Below, one piece after another: positions 50,553-59,713 of a stretch of DNA of 64,000 nt. Position numbers and translations under genes: made by a program. The DNA lies in NCBI GenBank assembly GCA_934401725.1, contig CAKRSS010000002.1:1-64000 (forward strand), in the 5' to 3' direction. The notes beneath the pieces are model-generated. The model was not told where the DNA came from and ran no database searches. It worked only from the letters and a program-made list of their open reading frames with translations. Position 1 is the stretch's first letter; every line of letters starts with the position of its first letter. Source of the DNA: an uncultured Eubacteriales bacterium (GTDB lineage: Bacteria; Bacillota; Clostridia; Oscillospirales; CAG-272).

Positions 50553-51530
50553 ATGACTGCTATTGCCAATTTTATTCAGCGTGCCATCATTCAGGGCACT
50601 CCCTTGCTGTTCGGCTCGACCGGCGAGATAATCACGGAAAAATCCGGCAACCTCAACCTCGGTATTCCCGGCATCATGTACATCGGCGGTATCAGCGGCG
50701 TCATCGGCGGCTTTATGTATCAGCAGGCCGGGCGCTTTTCGCCCGTGCTGGCACTTATAATCCCGGTTGCCTGCAGCCTTCTCGGCTCGGCGCTCGCGTC
50801 GTTGCTTTACTGCTTCCTGACCGTCACACTTCGCGCAAATCAGAACGTGACCGGTCTCGCGTTGACTACCTTCGGTGTCGGCTTCGGCAACTTCTTCGGC
50901 GGCTCGCTTATAAAACTGGTTGACTCCGAGGTGCCCTCCATCGCGCTGACGCGCTTTGCCAAGGTATACAAGCAGACCCTGCCGTTCGCCTCCAAGCTCG
51001 GCTGGTTTGGAGAGATGTTCCTGTCGTATGGCTTCATGGTTTATCTTGCGGTGATACTCGCAGTCGTTGCGACAATCGTGCTTATGCGCACGCGCATAGG
51101 CCTTCACCTCCGCGCAGTCGGCGAGAACCCGGCGACTGCAGATGCGGCCGGTATCAACGTCACGCTTTACAAGTACGTAGCGACCACCATCGGCGGCATG
51201 GTGGCCGGTCTCGGAGGACTTTACTACGTTATGGACTACACCAACGGCGTCTGGTCGAATAACGGCTTCGGTGACCGTGGATGGCTTGCAATCGCGCTCG
51301 TTATCTTCGCAACATGGAAGCCTGCTGTCGGAATTCTCGGCTCCTACCTGTTCGGCGGACTCTACATTCTGTTCAACTACATCAACGTCAGCATGCAGGT
51401 TCAGCCGCTCATTCAGATGCTGCCGTACGTCGTGACAATAATCGTTCTCGTTGTGACGAGCATCCGCAAGAAGCGCGAAAATCAGGCACCTTCAAGCCTC
51501 GGACTTTCGTATTTCCGAGAAGAGCGGTAA
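50553..51530 (+). CDS. Nucleoside ABC transporter permease 2
   Basis: A 325-residue permease, about nine membrane segments, with 'EKSGNLNLGIPGIMYIGG' near the N-terminus and 'AVGENPATADAAGINVTLYKY' (about 189-209), matching the first permease in family. Starts two bases after the previous stop, with GGGGAGG upstream. Completes a four-gene importer, and is followed by a terminator. Confidence 0.92.
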   Translation: MTAIANFIQRAIIQGTPLLFGSTGEIITEKSGNLNLGIPGIMYIGGISGVIGGFMYQQAGRFSPVLALIIPVACSLLGSALASLLYCFLTVTLRANQNVTGLALTTFGVGFGNFFGGSLIKLVDSEVPSIALTRFAKVYKQTLPFASKLGWFGEMFLSYGFMVYLAVILAVVATIVLMRTRIGLHLRAVGENPATADAAGINVTLYKYVATTIGGMVAGLGGLYYVMDYTNGVWSNNGFGDRGWLAIALVIFATWKPAVGILGSYLFGGLYILFNYINVSMQVQPLIQMLPYVVTIIVLVVTSIRKKRENQAPSSLGLSYFREER

Positions 51531-51534
51531 TCAA

Positions 51535-51570
51535 CAAAAACAAGAGCCCCGGGCTCTTGTTTTTTCTTTT
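51535..51570 (+). terminator. Terminator of the nucleoside ABC operon
   Basis: AAAACAAGAGCCC/GGGCTCTTGTTTTTT with almost no loop, followed by further T residues; near-symmetric. Confidence 0.88.
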
Positions 51571-51625
51571 GCTACAAACGCGAAATAAATTCACTTTAGG
51601 GCTTTTCAAAACCGTAAGTATATGC

Positions 51626-51631
51626 TATAAT
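51626..51631 (+). promoter_or_regulatory. -10 element for dxs
   Basis: TATAAT about 70 bases before the dxs start, with a poor -35 (TTTTCA near 51603). Confidence 0.4.
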
Positions 51632-51701
51632 AGTAAAGGGTTGCGCCGTAAAAATTGCGGCGTTTCGTATTACAATCGGAATTGTTCTGTGAGGAATCAT
51701 T

Positions 51702-53597
51702 TTGAATAGCAAATCACAAATTGAAAATAAATTTGAGATTCTCAATGGCATTTTGTCACCTTGTGACGTCAAAAAACTGCCCGCCGACAAGCTGCCCCAG
51801 CTAGCCGACGAAATAAGGCGGAAACTGGTAGAAACCGTCACGCAGAACGGCGGGCATCTTGCTTCGAATCTCGGCGTTGTCGAGCTGACGATAGCGCTTC
51901 ACCGCGTTTTCAACACGCCGCACGACCATATCGTGTGGGACGTCGGGCATCAGAGCTACGTTCACAAAATGCTGACCGGGCGCGTCAGGGAGTTCGACAC
52001 ACTGCGCCGACCGGGCGGTATTTCCGGGTTTACAAGCCGCAGCGAAAGTCCCCACGACTGCTTTGGTGCGGGGCATAGCTCAACCTCACTGTCTGCCGCG
52101 CTGGGATTTGCGGAAGCGGACAGGCTGTCGGGATCTGACGCGTACACGGTAGCCGTGCTTGGCGACGGCGCGTTCACGGGCGGCATGATCCACGAGGCGC
52201 TCAACAACTGCAATCGTGACCTGCGGTTGATAATCATCATAAATGAAAACGAGATGTCCATTTCCAAAAACACCGGCCGCTTTGCGAGCAGTCTCGCCGA
52301 GCTGCGGTCGCGACCAGGGTATTTTGAGACGAAGAAGGCCACTGGGAAGATAATCCGCCGCATCCCGCTCGTTGGAAACACGCTTTTCAGAGGCATACGC
52401 GGCTTCAAAAAGTCGCTCAAAAACCTGATTTACGGCAGCAATTATTTTGAAGACATCGGCCTTTATTACATCGGACCGATTGACGGAAACGACGAAGAAA
52501 AGGTTGAGACCGTGCTTCGTGAGGCCACAAAGCTCGAGGAAAGCGTGGTAATTCACCTCAAAACAAAAAAGGGCAGGGGGTACGAACCTGCCGAAAAGCA
52601 GCCGCACCTCTACCACAGCCTGTCGCCTAGCGGAAAAGAGCGTCCGGAACGGACATTTTCGTCCGAATGCGGGCGAATTTTATGCGAGAGAGGCCGCCAG
52701 AACGACCAAATTGTCGCCATAACGGCGGCCATGAGCTATGGGACAGGGCTTGAATGCTTCCGGCACGACTTCCCGGAGCGCTTTTTTGACGTCGGGATTG
52801 CGGAGGAGCACGCACTGACCTTTGCCGCCGGGCTGGCGGCGGCGGGCAAACGCCCGGTCGCCGCGATATATTCGACGTTTTTGCAGCGCGGATTTGACAG
52901 CATAATTCACGACATCGCTCTGCAAAATCTGCCCGTCCTGATGTGCATCGACCGCGCCGGGCTCAACGCCGGTGACGGCATCACACACAACGGCATTTTT
53001 GATGTGTCGTTTCTCGCAGGCCTGCCCAATGTGCGCATTTATACACCTGCAACCTTCGGCGCGTTAGAGCGTGCGATAGATGAGTCGTTGCAGCAGAACT
53101 GCCCCTGCGCAATCCGTTACCCGGCCGACGGGGAAGACGGAAATGTAGTAAACGCGTTCTACGCCTCGGAAACCAACTCCCCGGTTCTCACATATTTTCC
53201 AAACCCGGACTGCGACGTTGTCATAGTGGTTCACGGACGCATGGCGGCCGAGGCGCTGCATGTGGGTGAGTTGCTCGCCGAGTCGGGTGTGAGTGCGGGC
53301 GTGATGCTTCTCGAGCGCCTTACTCCGTGGGACGAAATTGCTGGCGTGATATTAGAAAAACTGCCGCGCGGCGCAAAAATGATAGTCACGTTGGAAGAAG
53401 AAATCCGATCGGGAGGTATGGGAATATCGATTTGTGACGCGCTCGCGCGTCTTGGACTTCCTGCGAATATAAAAATGCAAATTATTGCCGCCAATGACCC
53501 GTTCGCACGTCCGGCGAGCGGAGAGACGGTTTACAGTGCCGAACACCTGGACTGTGAGTCTGTAAAGAACACAATTCTGACGGAGATGAGAAAATAA
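51702..53597 (+). CDS. dxs: 1-deoxy-D-xylulose 5-phosphate synthase
   Basis: A 631-residue thiamine-diphosphate enzyme, first step of the MEP pathway. It has 'HLASNLGVVELTIALH' near the N-terminus, the ThDP-binding 'VAVLGDGAFTGGMIHEALNN' (near base 52150), 'GLEC...DVGIAEEHALTFAAGLA' (near base 52790) and 'CIDRAGLNAGDGITHNG'. Length normal. Starts with TTG at 51702 after GAGGA. Its product feeds dxr, encoded 22 kb away in this window, so the pathway is not one operon. Confidence 0.96.
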   Translation: MNSKSQIENKFEILNGILSPCDVKKLPADKLPQLADEIRRKLVETVTQNGGHLASNLGVVELTIALHRVFNTPHDHIVWDVGHQSYVHKMLTGRVREFDTLRRPGGISGFTSRSESPHDCFGAGHSSTSLSAALGFAEADRLSGSDAYTVAVLGDGAFTGGMIHEALNNCNRDLRLIIIINENEMSISKNTGRFASSLAELRSRPGYFETKKATGKIIRRIPLVGNTLFRGIRGFKKSLKNLIYGSNYFEDIGLYYIGPIDGNDEEKVETVLREATKLEESVVIHLKTKKGRGYEPAEKQPHLYHSLSPSGKERPERTFSSECGRILCERGRQNDQIVAITAAMSYGTGLECFRHDFPERFFDVGIAEEHALTFAAGLAAAGKRPVAAIYSTFLQRGFDSIIHDIALQNLPVLMCIDRAGLNAGDGITHNGIFDVSFLAGLPNVRIYTPATFGALERAIDESLQQNCPCAIRYPADGEDGNVVNAFYASETNSPVLTYFPNPDCDVVIVVHGRMAAEALHVGELLAESGVSAGVMLLERLTPWDEIAGVILEKLPRGAKMIVTLEEEIRSGGMGISICDALARLGLPANIKMQIIAANDPFARPASGETVYSAEHLDCESVKNTILTEMRK

Positions 53598-53623
53598 TTG
53601 CGGCGATGACGCCGCAATTATTT
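53592..53623. terminator. Terminator between dxs and the alpha/beta hydrolase
   Basis: AAATAATTGCGGCG, ATGA, CGCCGCAATTATTT, overlapping the dxs stop. A second hairpin with a T run lies inside the 3' end of the converging gene (53640-53693). Confidence 0.75.
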
Positions 53624-53632
53624 GTGAGCAAA

Positions 53633-54688
53633 TCATTTACAAAAAGCGGAAAATTCCGATATGAGCTCATCGGGAAATTCCGCCTTTTTGTTTATCGCGT
53701 CGGCGGAACGCAGGTCGATTCTGTACCCGATGTGGCTTATATCGTCCCAAACCTGTATTTTGACGAGCGGGTCAGCACCGAAAAGCTGTTGCCATAGCTC
53801 AATGTCAGCCTCGAAAGATTGAAAATCGAAGGTACTGTTAATTATCAACACCGGGACGGCGGCGTTTTTGAGGCTTTGAGCTACATTCAATTGATTGTAG
53901 CTTGCCCACCAGCAATCAGTAGCACCGAAATAGTAGTAGCCGCGGCAGTTGCCGTGGTCAGAGCTGTTGTCAGCGTCCTTGGCAGCGGCGGCGTAGCGGC
54001 GATACTCCGCCGATTTTTCCGGGTTCGCCGCACAGAACTGATCCGCCGCAATATCCGCAAGGTGGCGCGCGGAGCTGTTGAATGTAATCACGCCTGCGAT
54101 ATTTCCGTCGCGTGCAGCGAGCTCGGCTGCAACCTGCCCGCCGAGACTGTGACCTAACAGGTAAATTTCTCCGGACTGCGGCTGTTCACGTAGATAGGAT
54201 AGCGCCGCGGCCACGTCATAAAGATATTCCTGTTCGATACCGTCCTCCTGCGTGAAGCTTTGAGCGTAACGAAATGTCCTTTTCTCAACTCGCAGCGAGT
54301 TTACACCGTCAGATGCAAGTCCCCTGGCGATGTCCCTGTACGGCTTCAGCACGCCTAGGCTCCCGTCGCTGTCGCACGGCCCGGAACCGGGGATTATCAG
54401 CACGGTAGGGTGACGCTCGCCATCGTCGGCATACGTGTAAACTGCGTCAAGCGGATATTTTCCGGGCAGTTCAAATCTGCGCACTGCTATATTTGCGACC
54501 GGTTCTTCTGTCGTTTCCGCCGCGGCGGCGGTTTCCTTTGTTTCGGGCGTAGTTGTGCTCGTGCCGGACAAAGATGTGCTTTCGGATGTTGTATGTATTA
54601 TAGTGTCTGCAGGCTTTCTATCGCAGGACGCGTAGCTCATTATCGCCGCAAGCAGAACGGCAATGACGAAAAATTTCTTCGTTTTCAT
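53633..54688 (-). CDS. Alpha/beta hydrolase lipoprotein
   Basis: A 351-residue exported protein: signal segment with lipobox 'SYASC' (Cys about 22), a Ser/Thr/Glu linker (about 25-65), then an alpha/beta hydrolase with oxyanion motif 'IIPGSGPCDSDG', nucleophile elbow 'GHSLGG' (about 175-180) and a C-terminal His in 'DISHIG'. Closest remembered relatives are hydrolases normally fused N-terminally to DUF3887; here that domain is on the upstream regulator instead. Overlaps the MerR gene by ATGA, so they are co-translated. Substrate unknown. Confidence 0.85.
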   Translation of the reverse strand: MKTKKFFVIAVLLAAIMSYASCDRKPADTIIHTTSESTSLSGTSTTTPETKETAAAAETTEEPVANIAVRRFELPGKYPLDAVYTYADDGERHPTVLIIPGSGPCDSDGSLGVLKPYRDIARGLASDGVNSLRVEKRTFRYAQSFTQEDGIEQEYLYDVAAALSYLREQPQSGEIYLLGHSLGGQVAAELAARDGNIAGVITFNSSARHLADIAADQFCAANPEKSAEYRRYAAAAKDADNSSDHGNCRGYYYFGATDCWWASYNQLNVAQSLKNAAVPVLIINSTFDFQSFEADIELWQQLFGADPLVKIQVWDDISHIGYRIDLRSADAINKKAEFPDELISEFSAFCK

Positions 54689-55410
54689 TCGACATCACCA
54701 TCACTTTCGTAGTAATTAAGCCACAAGCCGCAGATCATGTCGTTGTGAAAAACAAATTTAATCCTCAAAAACAAGTTCTCAAACTCGACAAATTGGTATA
54801 TAATATTTTGAAATTTATCATCATGTGACATACTTCCGAATCTTTTGAACGATTTCAATGGTGCCAATGTTTCCTCGCGAACGCGCATGTAAACATCGCG
54901 CGGCATACATTCCGATAAGTTCCGGTCGATTTGTTTGTAAAGTGCTTCTTTGTCTCCGCTGATTATCGCCTCCGAACACACGCGGGCAATTTCGTCGATA
55001 GAAGCGTCAGTATTAAGCGCTTTTTCCGTTGTCGTCGCGTCACTAACAGGACGCGTCAGTGCGGAAATGTCGCCGCCGTTGTCGATGGTGGCGAGCTCCT
55101 CGGTCAGCAGGTTAATCTCGTCAAGCCTTTTGTTCACACGCGCGATTATCTCAGCGCGCCGTCCGAGAATCGCGCTCCTCAGCTCTGCGTCACCAGACTG
55201 AATTTCATAAATAGCTCTGACAGGCAGTCCAATCGACCGAAGCACCAGCACGTCGCGTATGTGCCCGACCTGCTCTGCGGTGTAGCAGCGCCTTTTGTTA
55301 TGTGGCCGACTGCTTGATACGAGTCCTTTTTGCTCATAAAAGCGAAGCGTGCGTGATGTTGTGCCCAAGAGTCGACAAACCTCTGAAATATCGTAAGTTT
55401 CTGTCTGCAT
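54685..55410 (-). CDS. MerR-family regulator fused to a DUF3887-like domain
   Basis: A 241-residue protein. MerR winged helix at the N-terminus ('YDISEVCRLLGTTSRTLRFYEQKGL'), a coiled dimer helix (about 75-110), and then a non-standard effector domain (about 140-235) with 'ISGDKEALYKQI', 'LKSFKRFGSM' and 'LFLRIKFVFHNDMICGLWL', which follows the pattern of DUF3887, a domain usually attached to exported alpha/beta hydrolases like the one downstream. ATG 55410 follows GGAGG. Its promoter (55429-55459) has a 19-base spacer with a dyad, as MerR targets do. Confidence 0.8.
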   Translation of the reverse strand: MQTETYDISEVCRLLGTTSRTLRFYEQKGLVSSSRPHNKRRCYTAEQVGHIRDVLVLRSIGLPVRAIYEIQSGDAELRSAILGRRAEIIARVNKRLDEINLLTEELATIDNGGDISALTRPVSDATTTEKALNTDASIDEIARVCSEAIISGDKEALYKQIDRNLSECMPRDVYMRVREETLAPLKSFKRFGSMSHDDKFQNIIYQFVEFENLFLRIKFVFHNDMICGLWLNYYESDGDVE

Positions 55411-55428
55411 TTTATCACCTCCGGCACA

Positions 55429-55459
55429 AGTATACCACTTGACGCAGCGTCAATGTCAA
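55429..55459 (-). promoter_or_regulatory. MerR-type promoter/operator
   Basis: Minus strand TTGACA (55459-55454), 19-base spacer, TATACT (55434-55429). The spacer contains the perfect dyad TTGACGCAGCGTCAA (55439-55453). Overlong spacers with a central dyad are the hallmark of MerR-activated promoters, implying autoregulation by the MerR-DUF3887 protein. Confidence 0.75.
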
Positions 55460-55482
55460 TAGTTTTCTTCGTTTTTTCAATC

Positions 55483-55535
55483 AAAAAGCGCTGTACAATG
55501 ATATTTTTTAGATTTTCCTCACGTACAGCGCTTTT
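55483..55535. terminator. Terminator hairpin after the malic enzyme gene
   Basis: AAAAAGCGCTGTAC (55483-55496) and GTACAGCGCTTTT (55523-55535) with an AT-rich 26-base loop; separates malic enzyme from the MerR unit on the minus strand. Confidence 0.7.
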
Positions 55536-55547
55536 GGATTGAATTCC

Positions 55548-56723
55548 TCAGATTCTCGCAACGCCGGTGCGGCGGGCGGCATCGGCAACGGCAGCCGCCA
55601 CGGCAGGGCCGACGCGCTTGTCGAAGGCGGCGGGGATGATATAATCCTCGTTCAGCTCCTCATCGGAGATGAGTCCCGCGAGCGCACGGGCGGCGGCAAT
55701 CTTCATCTCGTCGTTGATATCCGAAGCGCGGACGTCAAAGGCTCCGCGGAAAATTCCGGGGAACGCAAGGACATTGTTTATCTGGTTGGGATAATCCGAG
55801 CGCCCGGTCGAAATGACGCGCGCGCCGCCGGCCTTGGCATCGTCCGGGAAAATCTCGGGCGTGGGGTTAGCGCAAGCGAATATAATCGCGTCACGGTTCA
55901 TGGTCTTGACCATCTCCGTCGTGACAACGCCGGGGGCGCTCACGCCGATAAAAACGTCAGCACCAACGAGCATGTCGGCAAGCGAGCCCTGCTTGCAGGA
56001 AAGGTTGGTGAGCTCGGCCATCTCATTCTTGATCCAGTTCATGCCATCGGGACGTCCACGGTAAATTGCGCCCTTGCGGTCGCAAAGCGTAATGTCGGCA
56101 AAGCCGTCGGACAGCAGCAGACGGGTTATAGAAATCGCCGCGGCGCCCGCGCCGTTGACGACTATGCGGACATCCTCTTTCTTTTTGCCGACGACCTTGA
56201 GCGCGTTGGTAAGCCCCGCGAGCGTGATGACGGCGGTGCCGTGCTGGTCATCGTGGAAAATCGGAATATCACACTTTTCCTTCAGCTTGCGCTCAATTTC
56301 GAAGCAGCGCGGCGCTGCGATGTCCTCGAGATTTACACCGCCGAACGAACCGGAAAGCAGGTATACAGTGTTGACTATCTCGTCAACATCCTTGGATTTT
56401 ATGCAAAGAGGGAAGGCGTCGACGCCGCCAAACGCCTTGAACAGCACGCATTTGCCTTCCATGACCGGCATTCCGGCCTCGGGGCCGATGTCGCCAAGTC
56501 CGAGAACGGCGGTACCGTCGGTGATGACGGCGCAGAGGTTCCAGCGGCGGGTCAGCTCGTAGCTTTTGTTGACATCCTTCTGTATTTCAAGGCACGGCTG
56601 GGCAACTCCGGGTGTATAAGCCAGCGAGAGATCCTCCTTAGTTGCAACAGGGGCTGTGGCGATAACTTCAATCTTTCCGCGCCATTCGGCGTGTTTCTTA
56701 AGCGATTCAACAGCGTAATCCAT
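55548..56723 (-). CDS. NAD(P)-dependent malic enzyme (malate oxidoreductase)
   Basis: A 391-residue enzyme, short bacterial form, decarboxylating malate to pyruvate. It has 'LSLAYTPGVAQPC' near the N-terminus, 'FHDDQHGTAVITLAGL' (metal and substrate site), the Rossmann loop 'VVNGAGAAAISITRLL' and 'FACANPTPEIFPDD'. ATG 56723 is chosen because GGAGGAG lies about 8 bases upstream. A single-gene unit on the minus strand. Confidence 0.94.
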   Translation of the reverse strand: MDYAVESLKKHAEWRGKIEVIATAPVATKEDLSLAYTPGVAQPCLEIQKDVNKSYELTRRWNLCAVITDGTAVLGLGDIGPEAGMPVMEGKCVLFKAFGGVDAFPLCIKSKDVDEIVNTVYLLSGSFGGVNLEDIAAPRCFEIERKLKEKCDIPIFHDDQHGTAVITLAGLTNALKVVGKKKEDVRIVVNGAGAAAISITRLLLSDGFADITLCDRKGAIYRGRPDGMNWIKNEMAELTNLSCKQGSLADMLVGADVFIGVSAPGVVTTEMVKTMNRDAIIFACANPTPEIFPDDAKAGGARVISTGRSDYPNQINNVLAFPGIFRGAFDVRASDINDEMKIAAARALAGLISDEELNEDYIIPAAFDKRVGPAVAAAVADAARRTGVARI

Positions 56724-56891
56724 TTTCTTGTCTCCTCCGATAAAAATATATTCATAATATATTATATCAACAAACGTCCGAAAAAGCAATAGTAAAAGCA
56801 AGCAAAATACGGCGCAAGACAGATTTTTCAATGATTATACCGCCGTCTTACGGCAAATAATATTAAAACAACAGATTACGGGGGATTAACT

Positions 56892-57680
56892 ATGAAAAAG
56901 AACACAGTAATCGCCCTGATTGTCGTGATGCTGTGCGCCGTGATAACAACACAGCTGTCAGTACAGGCAACCGGGGAAGCGTATAATTGGTACTGCATGC
57001 GCAATAAGACCCACCTTCAGCCGCGATGCGAGCCAAATATGAGCTTTATCGAGCACTATAACGGCTACTACGTCGACCGTAGGCACGGCGACAACAGCAC
57101 GGAAAAGGTGCTGTACCTGACGTTTGACGCGGGCTATGAGAACGGAAACATCGCCAAGATACTAGACGTCCTCAAGTCGCGTGGTGTGAGGGCCGCATTT
57201 TTTATATTGAGCAATCTCGCAAAGTCAAACGCTGATCTTGTCAAGCGAATGGCGTCTGAGGGACACACTCTGTGCAACCACACCGCCGCGCACAAGGACA
57301 TGTCCAAAATAAACGACAAGCAGGCGTTTGAGAGCGAACTTGAAAAGCTGAACGCCGCCTGCCGGGACTATACCGGCCTTGAGGTCGCGCACTTTTACCG
57401 TCCGCCCGAGGGGAGATTCAGCGAAGAAAACATGAAAATCGCCTCCGAGCTCGGCTACAAAACGATATTCTGGAGCTTTGCCTATGCGGACTGGGACAAC
57501 AACAAGCAACCCTCGCCCGAGTACGCCAAAAAGCTGATATTTGACAATGTCCACAACGGCGAGATCATGCTTCTGCACCCGACCTCGGCGACGAACGCCG
57601 CAATACTCGGCGACGTTATTGACACACTCCGCGCCGATGGCTACCGGTTCGGAACATTGGAGGAGCTGACGGCACAATGA
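56892..57680 (+). CDS. pdaA: PdaA-like polysaccharide deacetylase (delta-lactam biosynthesis)
   Basis: A 262-residue exported enzyme: signal peptide (about 1-27), then a NodB domain with 'YLTFDAGYENGNIAKIL' (catalytic/metal Asp; PdaA proteins share the 'D.GYENG' form), 'CNHTAAHKDMS' (two metal His) and 'YRPPEGRFSEEN'. PdaA makes muramic-delta-lactam in the spore cortex, in keeping with other sporulation genes here. Its stop overlaps the second deacetylase. Confidence 0.88.
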   Translation: MKKNTVIALIVVMLCAVITTQLSVQATGEAYNWYCMRNKTHLQPRCEPNMSFIEHYNGYYVDRRHGDNSTEKVLYLTFDAGYENGNIAKILDVLKSRGVRAAFFILSNLAKSNADLVKRMASEGHTLCNHTAAHKDMSKINDKQAFESELEKLNAACRDYTGLEVAHFYRPPEGRFSEENMKIASELGYKTIFWSFAYADWDNNKQPSPEYAKKLIFDNVHNGEIMLLHPTSATNAAILGDVIDTLRADGYRFGTLEELTAQ

Positions 57681-58366
57681 AATACAGGGCGGCGTTAAGT
57701 CTTGGGTTGGTGCTGTTTATTCTGCTGAATGTTTTCAGCATCTCAACGTATGCCAACCGGTTTTCCGATGTAGTTTACTGCAAAAAGAATTCGCAGATGA
57801 AAATCGCTCTGACTTTTGACGACGGCCCACACCCGGTTTATACCGGCGAGATACTCGATATTCTGCGTGAATACGGCATACGCGCAACCTTTTTTGTGGT
57901 TGGCGAAAACGTTGAACGTTACCCGGAGCTTGTGGAGCGTGAGCTCGCCGAGGGGCACGAGGTCGGCAACCACACCTACTCGCACTGCCACCTGTCAAAA
58001 ACGTCGCCGGATCAGATTATACGCGAAATAGAGGCCTGCGAGCGCAGCGTTTACCAGCTGTGCGAATACAGAACAAAGCTGTTTCGTCCGCCCGAGGGCG
58101 TGCTTCCGGACGCCATACACGACTACGCTCGCGACGCCGACTACACCGTCATTCTCTGGAGCGTCGACACCTACGATTGGGCGCATAATCCGATAAATGA
58201 AATAATGAAGAACATCCGTCACAACACCGAGCCCGGCGACATAATACTGATGCACGACAGCGTCAAGGACAGCCTGACTCCAACGGCGCTGCGTCAGATC
58301 ATCCCGTATCTTCTCGGCGAGGGGTACACCTTTGTGACAGTAAGTGAGCTTATAGGATGTAAATAA
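57677..58366 (+). CDS. Second polysaccharide deacetylase (NodB domain)
   Basis: A 229-residue protein with a signal peptide (about 1-25) and a complete NodB motif set: 'ALTFDDGPHP', 'VGNHTYSHCHLS', 'LFRPPEGV', 'LWSVDTYDW' and 'ILMHD'. Acts outside the membrane on peptidoglycan or another amino-sugar polymer. ATG 57677 overlaps the pdaA stop, so both are one operon. Different from PdaA in motif I (FDDGP versus FDAGY). Confidence 0.9.
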   Translation: MKYRAALSLGLVLFILLNVFSISTYANRFSDVVYCKKNSQMKIALTFDDGPHPVYTGEILDILREYGIRATFFVVGENVERYPELVERELAEGHEVGNHTYSHCHLSKTSPDQIIREIEACERSVYQLCEYRTKLFRPPEGVLPDAIHDYARDADYTVILWSVDTYDWAHNPINEIMKNIRHNTEPGDIILMHDSVKDSLTPTALRQIIPYLLGEGYTFVTVSELIGCK

Positions 58367-58379
58367 CCTACCACACACG

Positions 58380-58446
58380 CCGGGGACGCATCCGGCACCG
58401 CAGCACGAGGAACACTTTGGAGCGTGGGCGCGTCCCCGGATTTTTG
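58380..58446 (+). terminator. Terminator of the deacetylase pair
   Basis: 10-bp arms CCGGGGACGC (58380-58389) and GCGTCCCCGG (58430-58439), a large partly paired loop, then ATTTTTG. Confidence 0.7.
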
Positions 58447-58498
58447 CGTGCGAAAAAGAATATGCTTTCGGGATGTCGTGGTTTATGTGTTAAACGAC

Positions 58499-58527
58499 TT
58501 GCCAAAAGCATAAAATGGTGGTATGAT
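58499..58527 (+). promoter_or_regulatory. Promoter of alr
   Basis: TTGCCA, 17 bases, TATGAT, about 34 bases before the ATG of alr. Confidence 0.55.
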
Positions 58528-58560
58528 ATATGCTGAAGAATTTGAGGAGCAGGATAAGCT

Positions 58561-59685
58561 ATGATGATATACGGAGCCGCCCGGCGTGCGTGGGCGGAGG
58601 TTGACTTGGGAAAGATAGAGCGCAACTATAAAGTAATACGCAGCGCGCTGCCGGAGGGTGTGAAGCTGTGCTGTGTGGTCAAGGCCAACGCCTACGCTCA
58701 CGGTGCGCTCGAGATATCGCGCCTTTACGAGAGGTGGGGCGCGGAGTATCTGGCAGTCTCAAGCATTGACGAGGCAATGGAGCTGCGCCGCAGTGGCATC
58801 CGAATGCCGATACTCAACCTCGGTTTCGGAGCTGTCGAATGCGCCGTGCTTCTGAGCAAAAACGACATCACACAGTGCGTATATTCAAGCGAATACGCGC
58901 AGCATTTATCGAATTGGGCAGTAAAATCGGGAGTCAAAGTCAAGGTGCATATAAAACTTGATACGGGCATGGCGCGCATAGGCTTCGTCTATCGTCCCGA
59001 GCAGCGTGACGACCTGGAGGCCGTCGCACGCGCGGCAACACTGCCGGGGCTCGTCAGCGAGGGCATTTTCACGCATTTTGCCGATGCAAATTCAGGTGAC
59101 GTCGGTGATAGCTATACGCGCAGTCAGTTCGAGTGCTTTTATGAGGCCGTCGACAGGCTGGAGCGCCTCGGGGTCAGGTTCGATATACGCCACTGTGCCA
59201 ACAGCGGAGGCATATTCGACTACCCGGCCTTCGACCTTGACATGGTGCGCGCAGGCGGAATTCTTTTCGGCGTCGCCCCGGATAATCGCATACGAAATCT
59301 CCCCCGACTCGAGCCTGCAATGACGCTCAAGGCGGTTATCAGCTGCATAAAGGAGTTAGCCCCCGGCGAGTCGGTCGGCTACGGGCGGACGTACATAGCC
59401 GGGCATAAAATGAAGCTCGCCACCATTCCGATCGGCTACGCCGACGGTATCGACCGCGCGCTTCCGCGCGTCTGGGTGAGCTCAACTCCCGCGCCTGTTG
59501 TCGGACGCGTGTGCATGGATCAGCTTATGGTGGATGTCAGCGGCATAGATTGCCGCGTAGGCGACGAGGTCGTCATATTCGGCGGCGACGGTGCCGCGGG
59601 CGTCGACGCGCTCTCGGAGGAGCTCGGAACGATAAGCTACGACACCCTTTGCAGCCTGCACCGCGTGCCGGTGTTTTATGAATAA
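58561..59685 (+). CDS. alr: Alanine racemase
   Basis: A 374-residue PLP enzyme supplying D-alanine for peptidoglycan. The PLP lysine lies in 'CCVVKANAYAHGA' (about residue 41) and the catalytic Tyr/loop in 'SVGYGRTYIAG'; 'VGRVCMDQLMVDVS' is the C-terminal signature. ATG 58561 follows GGAG and GGAT; adjacent ATG 58564 is an equal alternative. Single gene with its own promoter and terminator. Confidence 0.95.
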   Translation: MMIYGAARRAWAEVDLGKIERNYKVIRSALPEGVKLCCVVKANAYAHGALEISRLYERWGAEYLAVSSIDEAMELRRSGIRMPILNLGFGAVECAVLLSKNDITQCVYSSEYAQHLSNWAVKSGVKVKVHIKLDTGMARIGFVYRPEQRDDLEAVARAATLPGLVSEGIFTHFADANSGDVGDSYTRSQFECFYEAVDRLERLGVRFDIRHCANSGGIFDYPAFDLDMVRAGGILFGVAPDNRIRNLPRLEPAMTLKAVISCIKELAPGESVGYGRTYIAGHKMKLATIPIGYADGIDRALPRVWVSSTPAPVVGRVCMDQLMVDVSGIDCRVGDEVVIFGGDGAAGVDALSEELGTISYDTLCSLHRVPVFYE

Positions 59686-59713
59686 GTTTTCCCGGAACCT
59701 CTTCGGGGGACTC

